Assembly (NCBI GenBank): GCA_016712665.1
Contig: JADJQP010000001.1
Location: forward strand, 620,001-684,000
DNA from: Bacteroidota bacterium
GTDB taxonomy: Bacteria > Bacteroidota > Bacteroidia > Chitinophagales > Chitinophagaceae
Length of the DNA: 64,000 bases
Direction of reading: 5' to 3'
The position numbers and the translations under genes were made by a program. Under the pieces are notes generated by a model that had not been told where the DNA came from, ran no database searches, and saw nothing but the letters and a program-made list of their open reading frames with translations. Shown here in pieces: positions 38,491 to 46,264 of the stretch; positions within the stretch are counted from its first letter, which is position 1, and each line of letters starts with the position of its first letter.

Positions 38491-38522
38491 CTTGTTGCAT
38501 TTAATTTCAGGAAATAAATTTG
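38491..38522 (+). promoter_or_regulatory. Promoter CTTG-N20-TAAATTTG
   Basis: -33 element CTTG at 38491-38494, 20-base spacer and perfect -7 box at 38515-38522. It would serve the short frame at 38545 and, with a 120-base leader, the exported-protein gene at 38658. The adjacent direct repeat could be an operator. Confidence 0.55.
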
Positions 38523-38544
38523 TAAACGCTTTTTAATTCAACTG

Positions 38545-38607
38545 ATGGCCATCATAGAACCAAAAAGTAAGCACATGCAGGAACCCGAAAAGGCATTCAT
38601 AGAGTAG
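38545..38607 (+). CDS. Possible 20-residue leader peptide or gene remnant
   Basis: ATG at 38545 to TAG at 38605-38607: MAIIEPKSKHMQEPEKAFIE. It follows a good promoter by 22 bases and precedes the gene at 38658 by 50 bases. It is either a leader peptide or the truncated start of a lost gene. Coding status is uncertain. Confidence 0.25.
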   Translation: MAIIEPKSKHMQEPEKAFIE

Positions 38608-38657
38608 GGAAATAACATACTAACGGTAAGGCTGCCGACAATAAAGCCAGAATAAAA

Positions 38658-39074
38658 ATGAAAAAGTTACTATTTTCAGCGATTGCGATGAGTACAATGT
38701 TTATTAATCAATTAGGTGCCAAGCCGATTGAATGGCATGTATCTGGAACGGTTGAAATTGGAAGACCTAAAAAGGGGTGTGAGAAAATTTGGCTCTGTTT
38801 AAAAGTTACTGACTGGGAGGTGAAACTTCCGGAGTTACATCGAGGAAATCCCAGTAGTGACCAACATGGGATCGGAATGGGAAAAGATGGCAATTTATAC
38901 ATGATTATCAGCGAACGATTGCTTTTAGCAACACAGAGAGAGAAAATAGCGTTCTTAAGAGGCCAAAGTACCTATAATTTGGATTCAGAGGAAATGATTC
39001 CACAAGCGGTACTAAACAAAGTGAAGTATACGGGCGGTGCTACGAGTGGAACAGGTGCAAAAGAAGACTCTTAA
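38658..39074 (+). CDS. Small exported hypothetical protein
   Basis: 138 residues. Signal peptide about 1-21 (MKKLLFSAIAMSTMFINQLGA). The mature part has two Cys (KGCEKIWLCLKV), a short beta-rich domain (WEVKLPELHRG) and a flexible Gly/Thr/Ser-rich C-terminus. No family recognised. Likely transcribed from the promoter near 38491-38522, and possibly together with the lipoprotein gene at 39162. Confidence 0.6.
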   Translation: MKKLLFSAIAMSTMFINQLGAKPIEWHVSGTVEIGRPKKGCEKIWLCLKVTDWEVKLPELHRGNPSSDQHGIGMGKDGNLYMIISERLLLATQREKIAFLRGQSTYNLDSEEMIPQAVLNKVKYTGGATSGTGAKEDS

Positions 39075-39161
39075 GAAAACGGCTATTACTTTAATAAATT
39101 AAATTAATCAAATTTGTTGCAAGGTAAATTGCTATTGTTTGACCACATTGAATTCTTGAAA

Positions 39162-39719
39162 ATGAAAAATATACCATTTATTCCTTCATTGTTTCTGTTG
39201 TTATTTTTACATTCTTGTGCATTCAAAATTAAGGTTAAGGAAAGGTATTATAGTTCCGAGGAGTTATTAGAATATACAAAGGCAAAGAAGTATCCTTTCG
39301 ATTACATCCTTAGATTTAAAAATGCAAATTATTTTAATGATAGAATTCAACAGAGTATCAATAATATCAACTTTATGAATATTTATTCAAAGGATAATTT
39401 TTTGCTCAAATCATCTGATGGCGAAAACTGCGAGTTTAAGATTGCCAATTTTATTAAAGATTCATTAGATGTCCTTGTTCCGCAAAAAAGAGATACGATT
39501 TCATTAAAGACCTTGGTTGTCAAGTCTGATGTAATTGAAGTGGTACCATCAAAGGATCTTTTTTCGAATGATAATTATAAAATTCTAATCGGCTGGTCAG
39601 TAAGTCTTAATAATTTCGGCATGATAAAAAAAAGACTGGAAAAGCTATTTGAACAGATTAATGCAAAGGACAATCGTTTTATTATTATAGGAATGAATTT
39701 AGATCCAGTGCGGTCGTAA
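39162..39719 (+). CDS. Hypothetical lipoprotein
   Basis: 185 residues from the ATG at 39162, chosen because it starts the lipoprotein signal MKNIPFIPSLFLLLFLHSCA (lipobox LHSC). The mature part is rich in Lys, Asn and Asp with no recognised motif; KYPFDYILRFKNANYF and WSVSLNNFGMIKKRLEKLFE are the most structured segments. Same strand as the preceding exported-protein gene, with an 87-base gap. Confidence 0.6.
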   Translation: MKNIPFIPSLFLLLFLHSCAFKIKVKERYYSSEELLEYTKAKKYPFDYILRFKNANYFNDRIQQSINNINFMNIYSKDNFLLKSSDGENCEFKIANFIKDSLDVLVPQKRDTISLKTLVVKSDVIEVVPSKDLFSNDNYKILIGWSVSLNNFGMIKKRLEKLFEQINAKDNRFIIIGMNLDPVRS

Positions 39720-39840
39720 GAGACAGTATGTGCTTGCCATCAACCTATCTGTGGCCTCATTTTTACATCCCTTTTTCAATTAATGTAGTTGAAAATAGTG
39801 TTTATCGAATTCTACTTCATCAACTATACCAATATTTTAT

Positions 39841-39876
39841 AACAGCAAATCCTACCACTTGGCAGGATTTGCTGTT
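39841..39876. terminator. 13-bp perfect hairpin, terminator-like, between convergent genes
   Basis: Stem AACAGCAAATCCT (39841-39853) pairs fully with 39864-39876 around a 10-base loop. It lies between the convergent 3' ends at 39719 and 39937, where a bidirectional terminator is expected, but neither side has a strong U-run, so termination may be weak or the hairpin may only stabilise mRNA ends. Confidence 0.5.
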
Positions 39877-39936
39877 GTGAATTCTTTATTCAAGCTGTTG
39901 CACGAAACGCCTGTCACCTACCACACGTATGCAGTT

Positions 39937-41280
39937 TTATTGTTTCAACAGTTTTATAGTTGATACATTACCATCTTTGGCAAATACCTTGGCAACATAC
40001 AATCCGGTAGCGAGTGTTGCGATATTGAGGTTAGGCTCCTTGCTTTGCATCACCACTGCGCCATTAAGGTCATACAGGTCGATCTGCGAAATGGGTACAC
40101 TCGATTGAATGCTAATCTTTTCAGAGGCAGGATTTGGAAGTATTTGCACAGAAAAGGAAACCGCATTGACGGGATCGGAAACGGAGCTTGCTGCATTTTG
40201 TCGAACCTTCAGTGCGCCATAACAGTTTTGCGTGCTACGCATCATATCGAAGTACATGGCACCCGCTTGAAAGGTTTTGACCACTGATGAGGTGATGACA
40301 CCTGTTTGCAATGAGACACCCACGATATCGGCACCTGTACTGAAATAATAAGTCATGGTTACCGGATCGATAAAACTACTGCCATTCAAGGTGCCTCTAA
40401 ATCCAATACTGTTCGGTGAAATAATAGTTACGACACCGGTATTTGGATTGATTTTTGACAAACGAGACGCTGCAGAATCGAATACCGTCATGGTCATTTG
40501 CAAAACACTATCATAGTAGGTCGAAAAATAATTGGTTCGGGTCAAGCCGTAGATGGTGGTATCGGCACAGCTATAGGTAAAGTTCTCAAAATAGGTATCG
40601 GCGGGAAGCTGAATGCCTACTTGTGAATAGACATTGCCGGTATATAAATCGACGCCTACGAAGGTATCTACTGCCGAATAATAGTACAACATTTGATGTG
40701 GGTCAATTGAATTGCCGGCAAGGGTATACATATTTCCAAGGTTCACATTTCCAATGAGCGAATACTGACCACTTACAGCATTGATTGATGCAAATCGCAA
40801 ATGCGAAGAATCAAGCACTTGAATATTGGTCAAGGTAATACTATCGTACACCATCGAAAAAAAATTGTTGGGAACGAAGCCGTAAATGAGGGTATCGCTG
40901 GGATTGAAGCGAAAGTTTTGAAAAGCTGTCGTGGGGAACGCTCCGCTAATGGGTGCATTGCCTACTATGGTACCATTTCCAATATCAAATGTCAAAAAGT
41001 GGTACCCATTGCTGATATGATACTGATTGGCGTAAGGATTAATGGTGGCACCTGCCAGGCTTATCATTGAGTTGTATTCGGGTCCAATATTGGTAACTGC
41101 TCCAGTATTGGCGTTTATAGAACCAAGCCGAATGGTGGTCGAATCGAGTACATCAACATTCACATTCAGCAAGGAATCAAAATAGGTTGAAATATAATTC
41201 TTTCGTACCATGCCTAAATGCTGTGCATCCATACTAGAGTACCAAAAGTAAAGGGTGAGAAAGATTGAAAGTGCTTTCAT
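39937..41280 (-). CDS. Secreted three-repeat beta protein with T9SS sorting domain
   Basis: 447 residues from the ATG at 41278-41280, which starts a signal peptide (MKALSIFLTLYFWYSSMDAQ). Three homologous repeats of about 130 residues follow, each opening with a N-(F/Y)-x-S-x-x-(F/Y)-D-S pattern (RKNYISTYFDS, PNNFFSMVYDS, RTNYFSTYYDS) and containing a S-I-N/K-I-N-x-x-x-G-x-V motif. The arrangement suggests a propeller or solenoid of beta sheets. The final 75 residues (VQILPNPASEKISIQ to the end) are a T9SS type A sorting domain. Surface or secreted; ligand unknown. Confidence 0.8.
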   Translation of the reverse strand: MKALSIFLTLYFWYSSMDAQHLGMVRKNYISTYFDSLLNVNVDVLDSTTIRLGSINANTGAVTNIGPEYNSMISLAGATINPYANQYHISNGYHFLTFDIGNGTIVGNAPISGAFPTTAFQNFRFNPSDTLIYGFVPNNFFSMVYDSITLTNIQVLDSSHLRFASINAVSGQYSLIGNVNLGNMYTLAGNSIDPHQMLYYYSAVDTFVGVDLYTGNVYSQVGIQLPADTYFENFTYSCADTTIYGLTRTNYFSTYYDSVLQMTMTVFDSAASRLSKINPNTGVVTIISPNSIGFRGTLNGSSFIDPVTMTYYFSTGADIVGVSLQTGVITSSVVKTFQAGAMYFDMMRSTQNCYGALKVRQNAASSVSDPVNAVSFSVQILPNPASEKISIQSSVPISQIDLYDLNGAVVMQSKEPNLNIATLATGLYVAKVFAKDGNVSTIKLLKQ

Positions 41281-41754
41281 TTTATTTTTTTTCAAAGCTA
41301 ACATGCCTTTACTATATTCATTTATCGATTTTGATGATAGGAGATAGTATGAGGCGGTGCAAGGTACTAATCGCCTTAACTCAGCAACTTTTACTCGATT
41401 TTTCTAGTAAAAGGTGACGGTACCATCCACCAGCACAAATCTTTGCATAATAACCCCTCCTAAAATTGTTCACCTTGTTTCGTCTTCTTTAATGCGTTGT
41501 GTCAACAACCACTAGAAGTGAAAATCTCATAAGTGTTACCTGTCCTACCATTTGGTAGCATTGTTTTGTATTGCGGAACAGCAAGCCTTTGGGAATGTGT
41601 ATATGGTAGAGAATGCAAAAAGATTTGTTAGAAATACCTTACAGATTAACATTTTTACGTTGGAGCATCATCAAATGAATCAAAAACAAAAAATCCCGTC
41701 TTTTCGGACGGGATTTTTTTTGACGTAATTACTACGTTACTTTTCGTTAAAAAG
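41281..41754. other. 474-base gap: only a terminator recognised
   Basis: Between the start of the three-repeat T9SS gene and the stop of the H1-like gene. A strong terminator lies at 41688-41721. No reading frame with a start, ribosome-binding context or family resemblance was found, and no tRNA-like fold. Confidence 0.5.
41688..41721 (-). terminator. Rho-independent terminator of the histone H1-like gene
   Basis: Stem TCCCGTC/GACGGGA with six A on one side and eight T on the other and a 6-base loop: a strong, bidirectional intrinsic terminator. It starts 34 bases beyond the TAA of the H1-like gene on the minus strand. Confidence 0.85.
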
Positions 41755-42023
41755 TTATTTCTTTTTAGGAGCTGCCTTTTTAGCTGCTGCTTTTTTAGGA
41801 GCTGCCTTTTTAGCTGCTGCTTTTTTAGGAGCTGCTTTAGGAGCTGCTTTTTTTGCTGCTGCTTTCGGAGCTGCTTTTTTTGCTGCTGCTTTTTTAGGAG
41901 CTGCTTTAGGAGCTGCTTTTTTTGCTGCTGCTTTTTTAGGAGCTGCTTTTTTTGCTGCTGCTTTTTTAGGAGCTGCTTTTTTTGCTGCTGCTTTTTTTGG
42001 AGCTGCTTTTTTTGCTTTGCCAT
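41755..42023 (-). CDS. Histone H1-like Lys/Ala/Pro-rich DNA-binding protein, frameshifted near start
   Basis: Reading from the ATG at 42021-42023, the frame begins MAKQK. One added base in the A7 run (T run 42007-42013 on plus), or one added G just before it, shifts to a perfect repeat of the type KKAAPKKAAAKK that runs unbroken to a TAA at 41755-41757: about 89 residues of almost only Lys, Ala and Pro. The un-shifted frame instead gives a Gln/Leu/Lys string and is an artefact. Such histone H1-C-terminal-like proteins occur in Bacteroidota and would coat or condense DNA. A strong terminator follows. Confidence 0.8.
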
Positions 42024-42061
42024 TTTGTTTTGAATTTTAAGGATTAGTAAATAAAAGAACT

Positions 42062-42343
42062 TTATGACATACAAATATATAAATAATTATTTATAATTAC
42101 AAAATAGATACGATTGTTTTTTGTTTTGCTTTTTCTAAATGTCACTGTTCCATCTTGCAATGCAAACAGTGTAAAGTCTTTTCCTACTCCAACATTTGTA
42201 CCGGGATGATAAACGGTACCACGCTGTCTAACTATGATGTTTCCTGCTATTGCGGCTTGTCCGCCAAATAATTTTACTCCCAATCTTTTGCTATGAGAGT
42301 CTCTTCCATTCTTTACACTACCTTCACCTTTTTTGTGTGCTAT
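42062..42343 (-). CDS. rpmA: 50S ribosomal protein L27, apparent ATA start
   Basis: Encodes AHKKGEGSVKNGRDSHSKRLGVKLFGGQ, GNIIVRQRGTVYHPG and VGKDFTLFALQDGTV, unmistakably L27, which sits near the peptidyl-transferase centre. The codon where Met should be, at 42341-42343, is ATA, and no ATG/GTG/TTG occurs before the upstream in-frame TAA. An A-for-G error or a rare ATA start explains this. The C-terminus after FRKSKTK is unusual and could hide another indel. Downstream partner of rplU, as in nearly all bacteria. Confidence 0.9.
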   Translation of the reverse strand: MAHKKGEGSVKNGRDSHSKRLGVKLFGGQAAIAGNIIVRQRGTVYHPGTNVGVGKDFTLFALQDGTVTFRKSKTKNNRIYFVIINNYLYICMS

Positions 42344-42385
42344 GATTAAAAAATTTTTTTAAATTTTATTTATTTTTTTAGCATT

Positions 42386-42673
42386 TTATGCTAATGAAGT
42401 AATTTTTACTTGAGTCAAGGCATCGCGATGACCGATCTTTTTTGTATAACCTTTTCTTCTTTTTTTGTGAAAGGTTATTACTTTATCGCCTTGTAAATGT
42501 TTTAAAATTTCTGCTTTTGCAGATCCACTCATTGAGATATTTCCATCTGAAGAAGTCATCAAAACTTTTGCATCTACCACATCTCCCACATTACCTTGTA
42601 GACGATGAACAAATAATGTATCGTTTTGTTTTGCTTTAAATTGCTGACCTGCTATATCTAAGATACCAAACAT
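42386..42673 (-). CDS. rplU: 50S ribosomal protein L21
   Basis: 95 residues, slightly shorter than the usual 100-105. Diagnostic segments are MFGILDIAGQQFKAKQND, VDAKVLMTSSDGNISM and HLQGDKVITFHKKRRKGYTKKIGHRD, the last binding 23S rRNA. The missing residues lie around NISMSGSAKAEIL, where homologues have a longer loop. First gene of the rplU-rpmA operon; a strong promoter sits at 42694-42724. Confidence 0.93.
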   Translation of the reverse strand: MFGILDIAGQQFKAKQNDTLFVHRLQGNVGDVVDAKVLMTSSDGNISMSGSAKAEILKHLQGDKVITFHKKRRKGYTKKIGHRDALTQVKITSLA

Positions 42674-42693
42674 GTTTATTTTTTTTAGGAGTG

Positions 42694-42724
42694 CAAAGAT
42701 AACTATTTTTTCTTTTCCACCAAA
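42694..42724 (-). promoter_or_regulatory. rplU-rpmA promoter, TTTG-N19-TATCTTTG
   Basis: On the minus strand, TTTG (42721-42724), a 19-base spacer and TATCTTTG (42694-42701), 20 bases before the rplU ATG. A perfect match to the Bacteroidota consensus. Confidence 0.75.
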
Positions 42725-42765
42725 TACTTCTCATTTGTTGGTAATTAATATTTGTTAATACCCTT

Positions 42766-43410
42766 TTAAGGATTGAGGCGTTGCTTCATCCATTCATTGT
42801 TTGAGTGGCGTTTATAACAAATTCTGTCGTGCAGTCTATTGGCACGACCTTGCCAAAACTCAAAATAATGAGGCTCTACAGCATAGCCACCCCAATGTGG
42901 AGGTTTGGGAATGGACTGGTTTTGATACGTTTGCTCCAATTGTTGGTAGCGGTTTTCCAATATTTCTCTAGAATCCAGCTCCTCACTTTGATGGGAAGCC
43001 CAGGCGCCCAACTGACTTTCGCGGGGTCGGGTGGCAAAATATTCGGCAGATTCCTGTTCTGAAATTTGAACGGCCTTTCCTTCAATGCGAACCTGCCGTT
43101 GCAATTCCTTCCATAGAAAATGGAGTGCTACTCTGTTATTTTGGGCCATTTGAAGGCCTTTATGACTGTGATAATTGGTAAAAAAGATACATTGATTGGC
43201 TTCAATGCCCTTTAACAATACAATCCGCGACTTTGGCGCGTTATTTTCGTCCACCGTACTTAGGGTCATTGCATTGGCATCGTCTACTGAGGCCTTCATA
43301 GCCTCCTGAAACCAATGTTCGAATTGATTTATTGGGTTTTCAGCTAAATCGCTTTTGCGAAGGGAGGCCATCAGGTATTCCTGACGTATGGCCGCAAGGT
43401 TTGATTTCAT
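42766..43410 (-). CDS. pdxH: Pyridoxamine 5'-phosphate oxidase
   Basis: 214 residues, family-normal length. FMN enzyme oxidising pyridoxine or pyridoxamine 5'-phosphate to pyridoxal 5'-phosphate. Diagnostic segments are NAMTLSTVDENNAPKSRIVLLKG (FMN site), FFTNYHSHKG, VRIEGKAVQISEQESAEYF and RPRESQLGAWASHQS, PHWGGYAVEPHYFEFWQG and NRLHDRICY. Followed upstream by a small membrane-protein gene. Vitamin B6 salvage in the cytoplasm. Confidence 0.94.
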   Translation of the reverse strand: MKSNLAAIRQEYLMASLRKSDLAENPINQFEHWFQEAMKASVDDANAMTLSTVDENNAPKSRIVLLKGIEANQCIFFTNYHSHKGLQMAQNNRVALHFLWKELQRQVRIEGKAVQISEQESAEYFATRPRESQLGAWASHQSEELDSREILENRYQQLEQTYQNQSIPKPPHWGGYAVEPHYFEFWQGRANRLHDRICYKRHSNNEWMKQRLNP

Positions 43411-43435
43411 GCTTTGGAAACAGAAAGAAACGACA

Positions 43436-43543
43436 TTAATCTTCTTTCAGGTATTTTCTCATTACAAATATTAAACCGATTGACATTACAATGAGGTATA
43501 CAATGCATCCGTAATATCCGAAAGAATCTCCTAATTCAAACAT
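43436..43543 (-). CDS. 35-residue single-pass membrane protein
   Basis: ATG at 43541-43543 to TAA at 43436-43438. The peptide has a short acidic N-terminus (MFELGDSFGYYG), one hydrophobic helix (CIVYLIVMSIGLIFVM) and a basic/acidic tail (RKYLKED). The topology resembles small subunits of membrane complexes, but no family is certain. A start codon, clean frame and hydrophobic pattern support it, and it fills the space between the outer-membrane protein gene and pdxH. Confidence 0.55.
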   Translation of the reverse strand: MFELGDSFGYYGCIVYLIVMSIGLIFVMRKYLKED

Positions 43544-43593
43544 AATTTATTATTTAGTACTATTAATTTTCAATTTTTGGCAAAGGTAATGAA

Positions 43594-44265
43594 TTAGAGT
43601 CTTTTTCTGTGTCTAAATTTGAACACAAAACCTCCCTGAAGCAATGATTTACCAATGCCGGCTTCCACATAAATGGCGGTTCGAGTTAAAAAGAAATACC
43701 GAACGCCAAAGGTCATTTCATACGATACCGGATACGGTAATTTAAATTGCGATTTAAATAGGGTATCGTCTGGTGCATAGTCGGTAAAGTCTTTGTTCAT
43801 GAAATGGTTATAACCAACACCACCGCCTACATACACATCAAATTCTTTATTCACAAAAATATGATAGTTAAAACGAAGATTGGCGCTGATATCATGTAAT
43901 TGGGTACCGTAAACAAATGGGAGGTCAAAAGTATACAAAGGGTCGGGGCGCATCACCTTCCAATCGGCCTTATATAGTATATATCCTGCAGATAGCATAA
44001 CGCTCAGTTTGCGTGTTAAACCCAATTCGGCCTTCCAAAAGAAAGGTCCAACTCCGATCACTCTGAAATCGATTGAATCTTTTTGATAGTCAAATAGCTT
44101 TTTATCTAATCGCGGTTGCCCATAACCATATGAAAAATGAATTTGCCCTTTCTCATGTGCCTTTTGATCCCACAGATAATCCCACTTTGGTGCGGAAAAA
44201 AACTGCGCTGATAATGAAAGTGTAAAACCTGTTAATAAGAGTAAAATCAGAATAAATTTGTTCAT
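43594..44265 (-). CDS. Outer-membrane beta-barrel protein
   Basis: 223 residues with a signal peptide (MNKFILILLLLTGFTLSLSAQ). The mature protein alternates polar and hydrophobic residues in strands: IHFSYGYGQPRL, FFWKAELGLTRKLSVMLSAGYILY, HDISANLRFNYHIF, FDVYVGGGVGYNHF, YEMTFGVRYFF and AIYVEAGIGKSLLQGGFVFKFR. This is a porin-family/OMP_b-brl-like eight-stranded barrel ending in an aromatic-rich strand. No binding function can be named. Monocistronic. Confidence 0.8.
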   Translation of the reverse strand: MNKFILILLLLTGFTLSLSAQFFSAPKWDYLWDQKAHEKGQIHFSYGYGQPRLDKKLFDYQKDSIDFRVIGVGPFFWKAELGLTRKLSVMLSAGYILYKADWKVMRPDPLYTFDLPFVYGTQLHDISANLRFNYHIFVNKEFDVYVGGGVGYNHFMNKDFTDYAPDDTLFKSQFKLPYPVSYEMTFGVRYFFLTRTAIYVEAGIGKSLLQGGFVFKFRHRKRL

Positions 44266-44360
44266 GAAATCCGTATTTGGGGTACAAAATAATGAAAAAC
44301 AATTAATAAAATGAAAATACTATTCGTTTTTTATTCAATTAAGCTGAAAAAAGACACAAA

Positions 44361-44969
44361 TCATTGAATTTCACCTAAGCCCATTCTGATTATTTCGGGA
44401 GGATTTTTGGTGCAGTCAACAATGGTAGAGGGTATAGAACCACCTATATCTCCATCAATCACAACATCCACCAAATGCTCAAAATGATCATGTATTAGCT
44501 CAGGATCTGAAAAAATCTCCTCATCTTCTCCCAATGGAAGCGAGGTACTTAGTATGGGATTGCCGAGTTCGGTAAGGATGGCTTTGGCAATTTTGTTATC
44601 GGGTACCCGAATACCGACGGTATCTTTTCGGGATCGTAATAGTTTGGGCACCTTTTTACTGGCCTCCAAAATAAACGTGAAGGGCCCAGGTAAATATTGC
44701 TTTAAAAATCGATAAAGGGGGGTATCAATGGCTTTGGTATATTCACTTAAATGACTTAAATCGGAACATAAAAAGGAGAGTTGTGCTTTTTGGGGGTCTA
44801 TGTTTTTGATTTTACAAATTCGTTCAATGGCTTCTGGATGCAATATGTCGCAACCCATGCCATACACCGTATCGGTTGGATAAATAATCACGGCTCCTTT
44901 CCTTAGAAGGGCCACCACTTGTTTTATTTTACGTTCGTCCGGATTTTTCGGATGTATGGCTAGCAACAT
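44361..44969 (-). CDS. tsaC: L-threonylcarbamoyladenylate synthase (Sua5/YciO/YrdC family)
   Basis: 202 residues. Makes threonylcarbamoyl-AMP for the t6A37 modification of ANN-decoding tRNAs. Family motifs are GAVIIYPTDTVYGMGCD (ATP/Thr site), KNIDPQKAQLSFLCSDL, LPGPFTFILEA, VGIRVPDNKIAKAIL, PILSTSLPLG and PSTIVDCT. Here the KRP-type motif of classic YrdC reads DPQKAQ, as in the YciO-like Bacteroidota branch, so the YciO subgroup remains possible. Divergent from the ligase-like gene at 45015. Confidence 0.88.
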   Translation of the reverse strand: MLLAIHPKNPDERKIKQVVALLRKGAVIIYPTDTVYGMGCDILHPEAIERICKIKNIDPQKAQLSFLCSDLSHLSEYTKAIDTPLYRFLKQYLPGPFTFILEASKKVPKLLRSRKDTVGIRVPDNKIAKAILTELGNPILSTSLPLGEDEEIFSDPELIHDHFEHLVDVVIDGDIGGSIPSTIVDCTKNPPEIIRMGLGEIQ

Positions 44970-44974
44970 ATTTG

Positions 44975-44982
44975 CAAATATA
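44975..44982 (-). promoter_or_regulatory. -7 promoter element for tsaC
   Basis: Minus strand TATATTTG, perfect TAnnTTTG, 5 bases upstream of the tsaC ATG; a near-leaderless transcript is implied. Confidence 0.45.
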
Positions 44983-45014
44983 CGGAAATGAAATTTTGTT
45001 ATCTTCGTTTCCTA

Positions 45015-46256
45015 ATGCTAAACAGGTTCCCAATAGACCGTATTCAAATATGGCTTTTTTTGGTTTCGATGCTACTTATTTCTTTTCCTTGGAGCGAAAG
45101 AATCAATTCTATTATTATAGCCTTGTTGGTGCTGCACTGGCTGATTGATCCACATTTTTTATCAAAGCTCAAGACATTGCCGAACAGAGCAGTCAAGGTA
45201 TTTCCCTTTTTCTTGTTTTTTTTCGTGCAATTCTTTTTTGTGAGCAGGGCAATACATTTAGAAGATGCTCTGCAAACCATAGAAGTTAAATTGAGCTTTT
45301 TGGTACTGCCTCTATTATTTTCAACGGAACAGTATTTCGATGATGGTAATCAAAAATGGCTGATGCGTCTATTTAGTCTCTCCTGTCTTTTTTCTGCTAT
45401 CTATTGTTTTGTAGCGTACCGCTTATATACCTACCCATTAGTTGGTTGGGATGAACTGTTTAATAGGATGATTTTTTCGGTTTATTTGATGCATCCCGGA
45501 TATTACTCCAATTTCTTTGTGGTGGCCATTATTTTCCTCTCAATTCAATTGATTACGAATCACTCAAGCAGGCGAGAGAAAATCAGTTCATTAATGGGGA
45601 TTGTCTTTTTTTTGTTTATATTATTTATACTAGTGTCCAAAACCGCACTGATTATTCTCTTATTGTTTTGTATTTATATAATTTGGCACTACCTCTCTGC
45701 CATAACAAGTAGACCGATTCGAATGGTCTTTTTTCTCGCTCTCGCTACAGTAGCTCTAATTATTTTTATTAAAATACCAAGTATTAAAATTCGTCTTGCT
45801 GAAACCAGAGGTGAAATTTCGTCCATTGGAAAAAATGTTAAATTAAGCAATTCAACGGGTAGCCGCATGATGGCCTGGAAGGTAGAGTGGAATCTAATTA
45901 AAGAAAAATGGTTGGAAGGCTATGGCACAGGCAATGCGAATGAAATACTATTGCAAACCTTTGAAAAGGAGGGCTATGCTGATTTGGTGAAAAATCAAAT
46001 GCATACGCATAATCAGATATTTCATACATGGCTCGATCAGGGGCTCGCAGGTCTGCTAAGCGTTTTGCTCTTTTTTGCCTGCAGTTTTTATTATCTATAT
46101 AAAAACAAGGGTACCATCGGGCTATGGACTGCCGCCCTTCTTCTACTTTATTGTTTTACAGATGACGCCCTCGAAATTCAGGCGATTACGGTTTTTTGTG
46201 TTACCATCATGTGCCTCTATTTATTTCAAAAGCGGGATAAAAAAATAGCAGCTTGA
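45015..46256 (+). CDS. O-antigen ligase-like polymerase (Wzy_C) membrane protein
   Basis: 413 residues from the ATG at 45015; an in-frame ATG at 44988 would add 9 residues, but a -7-like TATCTTCG lies between them. About ten membrane helices and a large periplasmic loop containing the Wzy_C signature SNSTGSRMMAWKVEWNLIKEKWLEG and MHTHNQIFHTWLDQGLAG, with the catalytic His/Arg context of O-antigen ligases and polymerases. No glycan gene cluster lies around it, so the substrate cannot be guessed. Convergent with the two-component system. Confidence 0.8.
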   Translation: MLNRFPIDRIQIWLFLVSMLLISFPWSERINSIIIALLVLHWLIDPHFLSKLKTLPNRAVKVFPFFLFFFVQFFFVSRAIHLEDALQTIEVKLSFLVLPLLFSTEQYFDDGNQKWLMRLFSLSCLFSAIYCFVAYRLYTYPLVGWDELFNRMIFSVYLMHPGYYSNFFVVAIIFLSIQLITNHSSRREKISSLMGIVFFLFILFILVSKTALIILLLFCIYIIWHYLSAITSRPIRMVFFLALATVALIIFIKIPSIKIRLAETRGEISSIGKNVKLSNSTGSRMMAWKVEWNLIKEKWLEGYGTGNANEILLQTFEKEGYADLVKNQMHTHNQIFHTWLDQGLAGLLSVLLFFACSFYYLYKNKGTIGLWTAALLLLYCFTDDALEIQAITVFCVTIMCLYLFQKRDKKIAA

Positions 46257-46264
46257 TCGGAATA

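Larger units (their letters stand above)
38052..38657. other. 606-base gap: no secure gene
   Basis: Contains a two-copy direct repeat (38434-38472), a promoter (38491-38522) and a 20-codon reading frame (38545-38607). A short minus-strand stretch near 38170-38260 translates as SLNAIEELKNAFKEWFQFRN before a stop and could be the tail of a decayed transposase-like gene, but no start or conserved motif is present, so it is not called. Confidence 0.5.

Noticed and set aside
41655..42074. Gln/Leu/Lys-rich protein on the minus strand
   Set aside because: It is the shifted reading of the H1-like Lys/Ala/Pro repeat; the other frame is far more coherent.
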